This document shows positions 6,276 to 6,703 of a stretch of 6,703 nucleotides of DNA, in pieces. The notes below the pieces were generated by a model. It saw only the letters and a list, made by a program, of their open reading frames with translations. It had not been told where the DNA came from and ran no database searches. The translations under genes and the position numbers were made by a program. Source of the stretch: Methylotetracoccus sp. (GTDB lineage Bacteria > Pseudomonadota > Gammaproteobacteria > Methylococcales > Methylococcaceae); contig JALORT010000116.1 in the NCBI GenBank assembly GCA_025458755.1, positions 1 to 6,703 on the forward strand, written 5' to 3'. The stretch's first letter is position 1, and every line of letters starts with the position of its first letter.

Positions 6276-6703
6276 ATGACCGCTTCGCAGAGCGTACGCT
6301 GGCATCTGTACCCGACGGTTTCCGACCTGGTGGAACGCACAACCGCGGCGATGCTGCGCCTTGCGGAAGATGCGATCCGAGTACGGGGGGAGTTTCTGCT
6401 GGTGCTGGCGGGGGGTACCACCCCGCAACGGATTTATCAGCATCTGTCCCATGCGGCGGCCGACTGGGCGCACTGGAAAATCTACTTCGGCGACGAACGC
6501 TGCCTCGATGCCGGTCATCCCGACCGGAACAGTGTGATGGCGTCTTCGGTTTGGCTGGCGGACGCGAAACGGCAGGGGGCGCACGTTTTTCCCATCCCGG
6601 CCGAGCAGGGTCCGGATCAAGGCGCTGCCGCCTACCGTGCGGTCCTGAAAAACGTCGGGACCTTCGATCTGGTGCTGTTGGGCCTGGGCGAAGACGGTCA
6701 CAC
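6276..6703 (+). CDS. pgl: 6-phosphogluconolactonase, N-terminal part (cut by right edge)
   Basis: It hydrolyses 6-phosphogluconolactone, the product of the zwf enzyme next to it, to 6-phosphogluconate in the cytoplasm. The 142 complete residues seen carry the family marks in order: LAGGTTP (44-50), FGDERCL (71-77), HPDRNS (81-86) and LLGLGEDGH (134-142), where the last His is the proposed catalytic residue. The remaining half or so lies beyond the window. ATG 6276 starts 4 bases after the zwf stop, but the AAGG just before it is too close to be a normal ribosome site. ATG 6261, in the same frame and overlapping zwf by 11 bases, would add five residues (MRFEG). Either way the spacing points to a zwf-pgl operon with translational coupling. 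Confidence 0.93.
   Translation, partial: MTASQSVRWHLYPTVSDLVERTTAAMLRLAEDAIRVRGEFLLVLAGGTTPQRIYQHLSHAAADWAHWKIYFGDERCLDAGHPDRNSVMASSVWLADAKRQGAHVFPIPAEQGPDQGAAAYRAVLKNVGTFDLVLLGLGEDGH

Noticed and set aside
5837..6421. Minus-strand open frame of 194 codons opposite the zwf-pgl junction
   Set aside because: It spans two real genes on the other strand and shows no family features.

Overview
The window looks like chromosomal DNA of a GC-rich Gram-negative bacterium, most likely a gammaproteobacterium. The reasons are a Tat-exported OpgD, which belongs to periplasmic glucan metabolism and implies an outer membrane, and a zwf-pgl operon of proteobacterial type. I cannot place the genus from this sequence. 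I see no mobile element, CRISPR array, tRNA or rRNA.

Layout, left to right. (1) Bases 1-1479, plus strand: the C-terminal two thirds or so of a GH35-like beta-galactosidase-type glycoside hydrolase, cut by the left edge. (2) Bases 1480-1528: a short convergent gap with a strong GC-rich hairpin. (3) Bases 1529-3112, minus strand: opgD, complete, with a Tat signal and both catalytic aspartates known from E. coli OpgD (GH186). (4) Bases 3113-3683: about 570 bases between divergent genes with no convincing gene, but with several inverted repeats and weak promoter-like hexamers. (5) Bases 3684-4744, plus strand: a small two-helix membrane protein, overlapped by one base (TGATG) by a secreted or anchored retropepsin-like aspartic protease. 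(6) Bases 4781-6271: zwf (glucose-6-phosphate dehydrogenase), followed at once by pgl (6-phosphogluconolactonase), which is cut by the right edge.

How the genes fit together. zwf and pgl encode the first two steps of the oxidative pentose phosphate / Entner-Doudoroff route, from glucose-6-phosphate to 6-phosphogluconate with reduction of NADP+. The small membrane protein and the protease lie just upstream on the same strand, 36 bases from zwf, so all four may share a transcript. On the left, the glycoside hydrolase and OpgD are both carbohydrate-active but convergent, so any link is thematic only. Most of the window is ordinary core or near-core metabolism. The least explained parts are the membrane-protein/protease pair and the structured intergenic region in front of it. 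I found no clear evidence of a new defence or mobile system.
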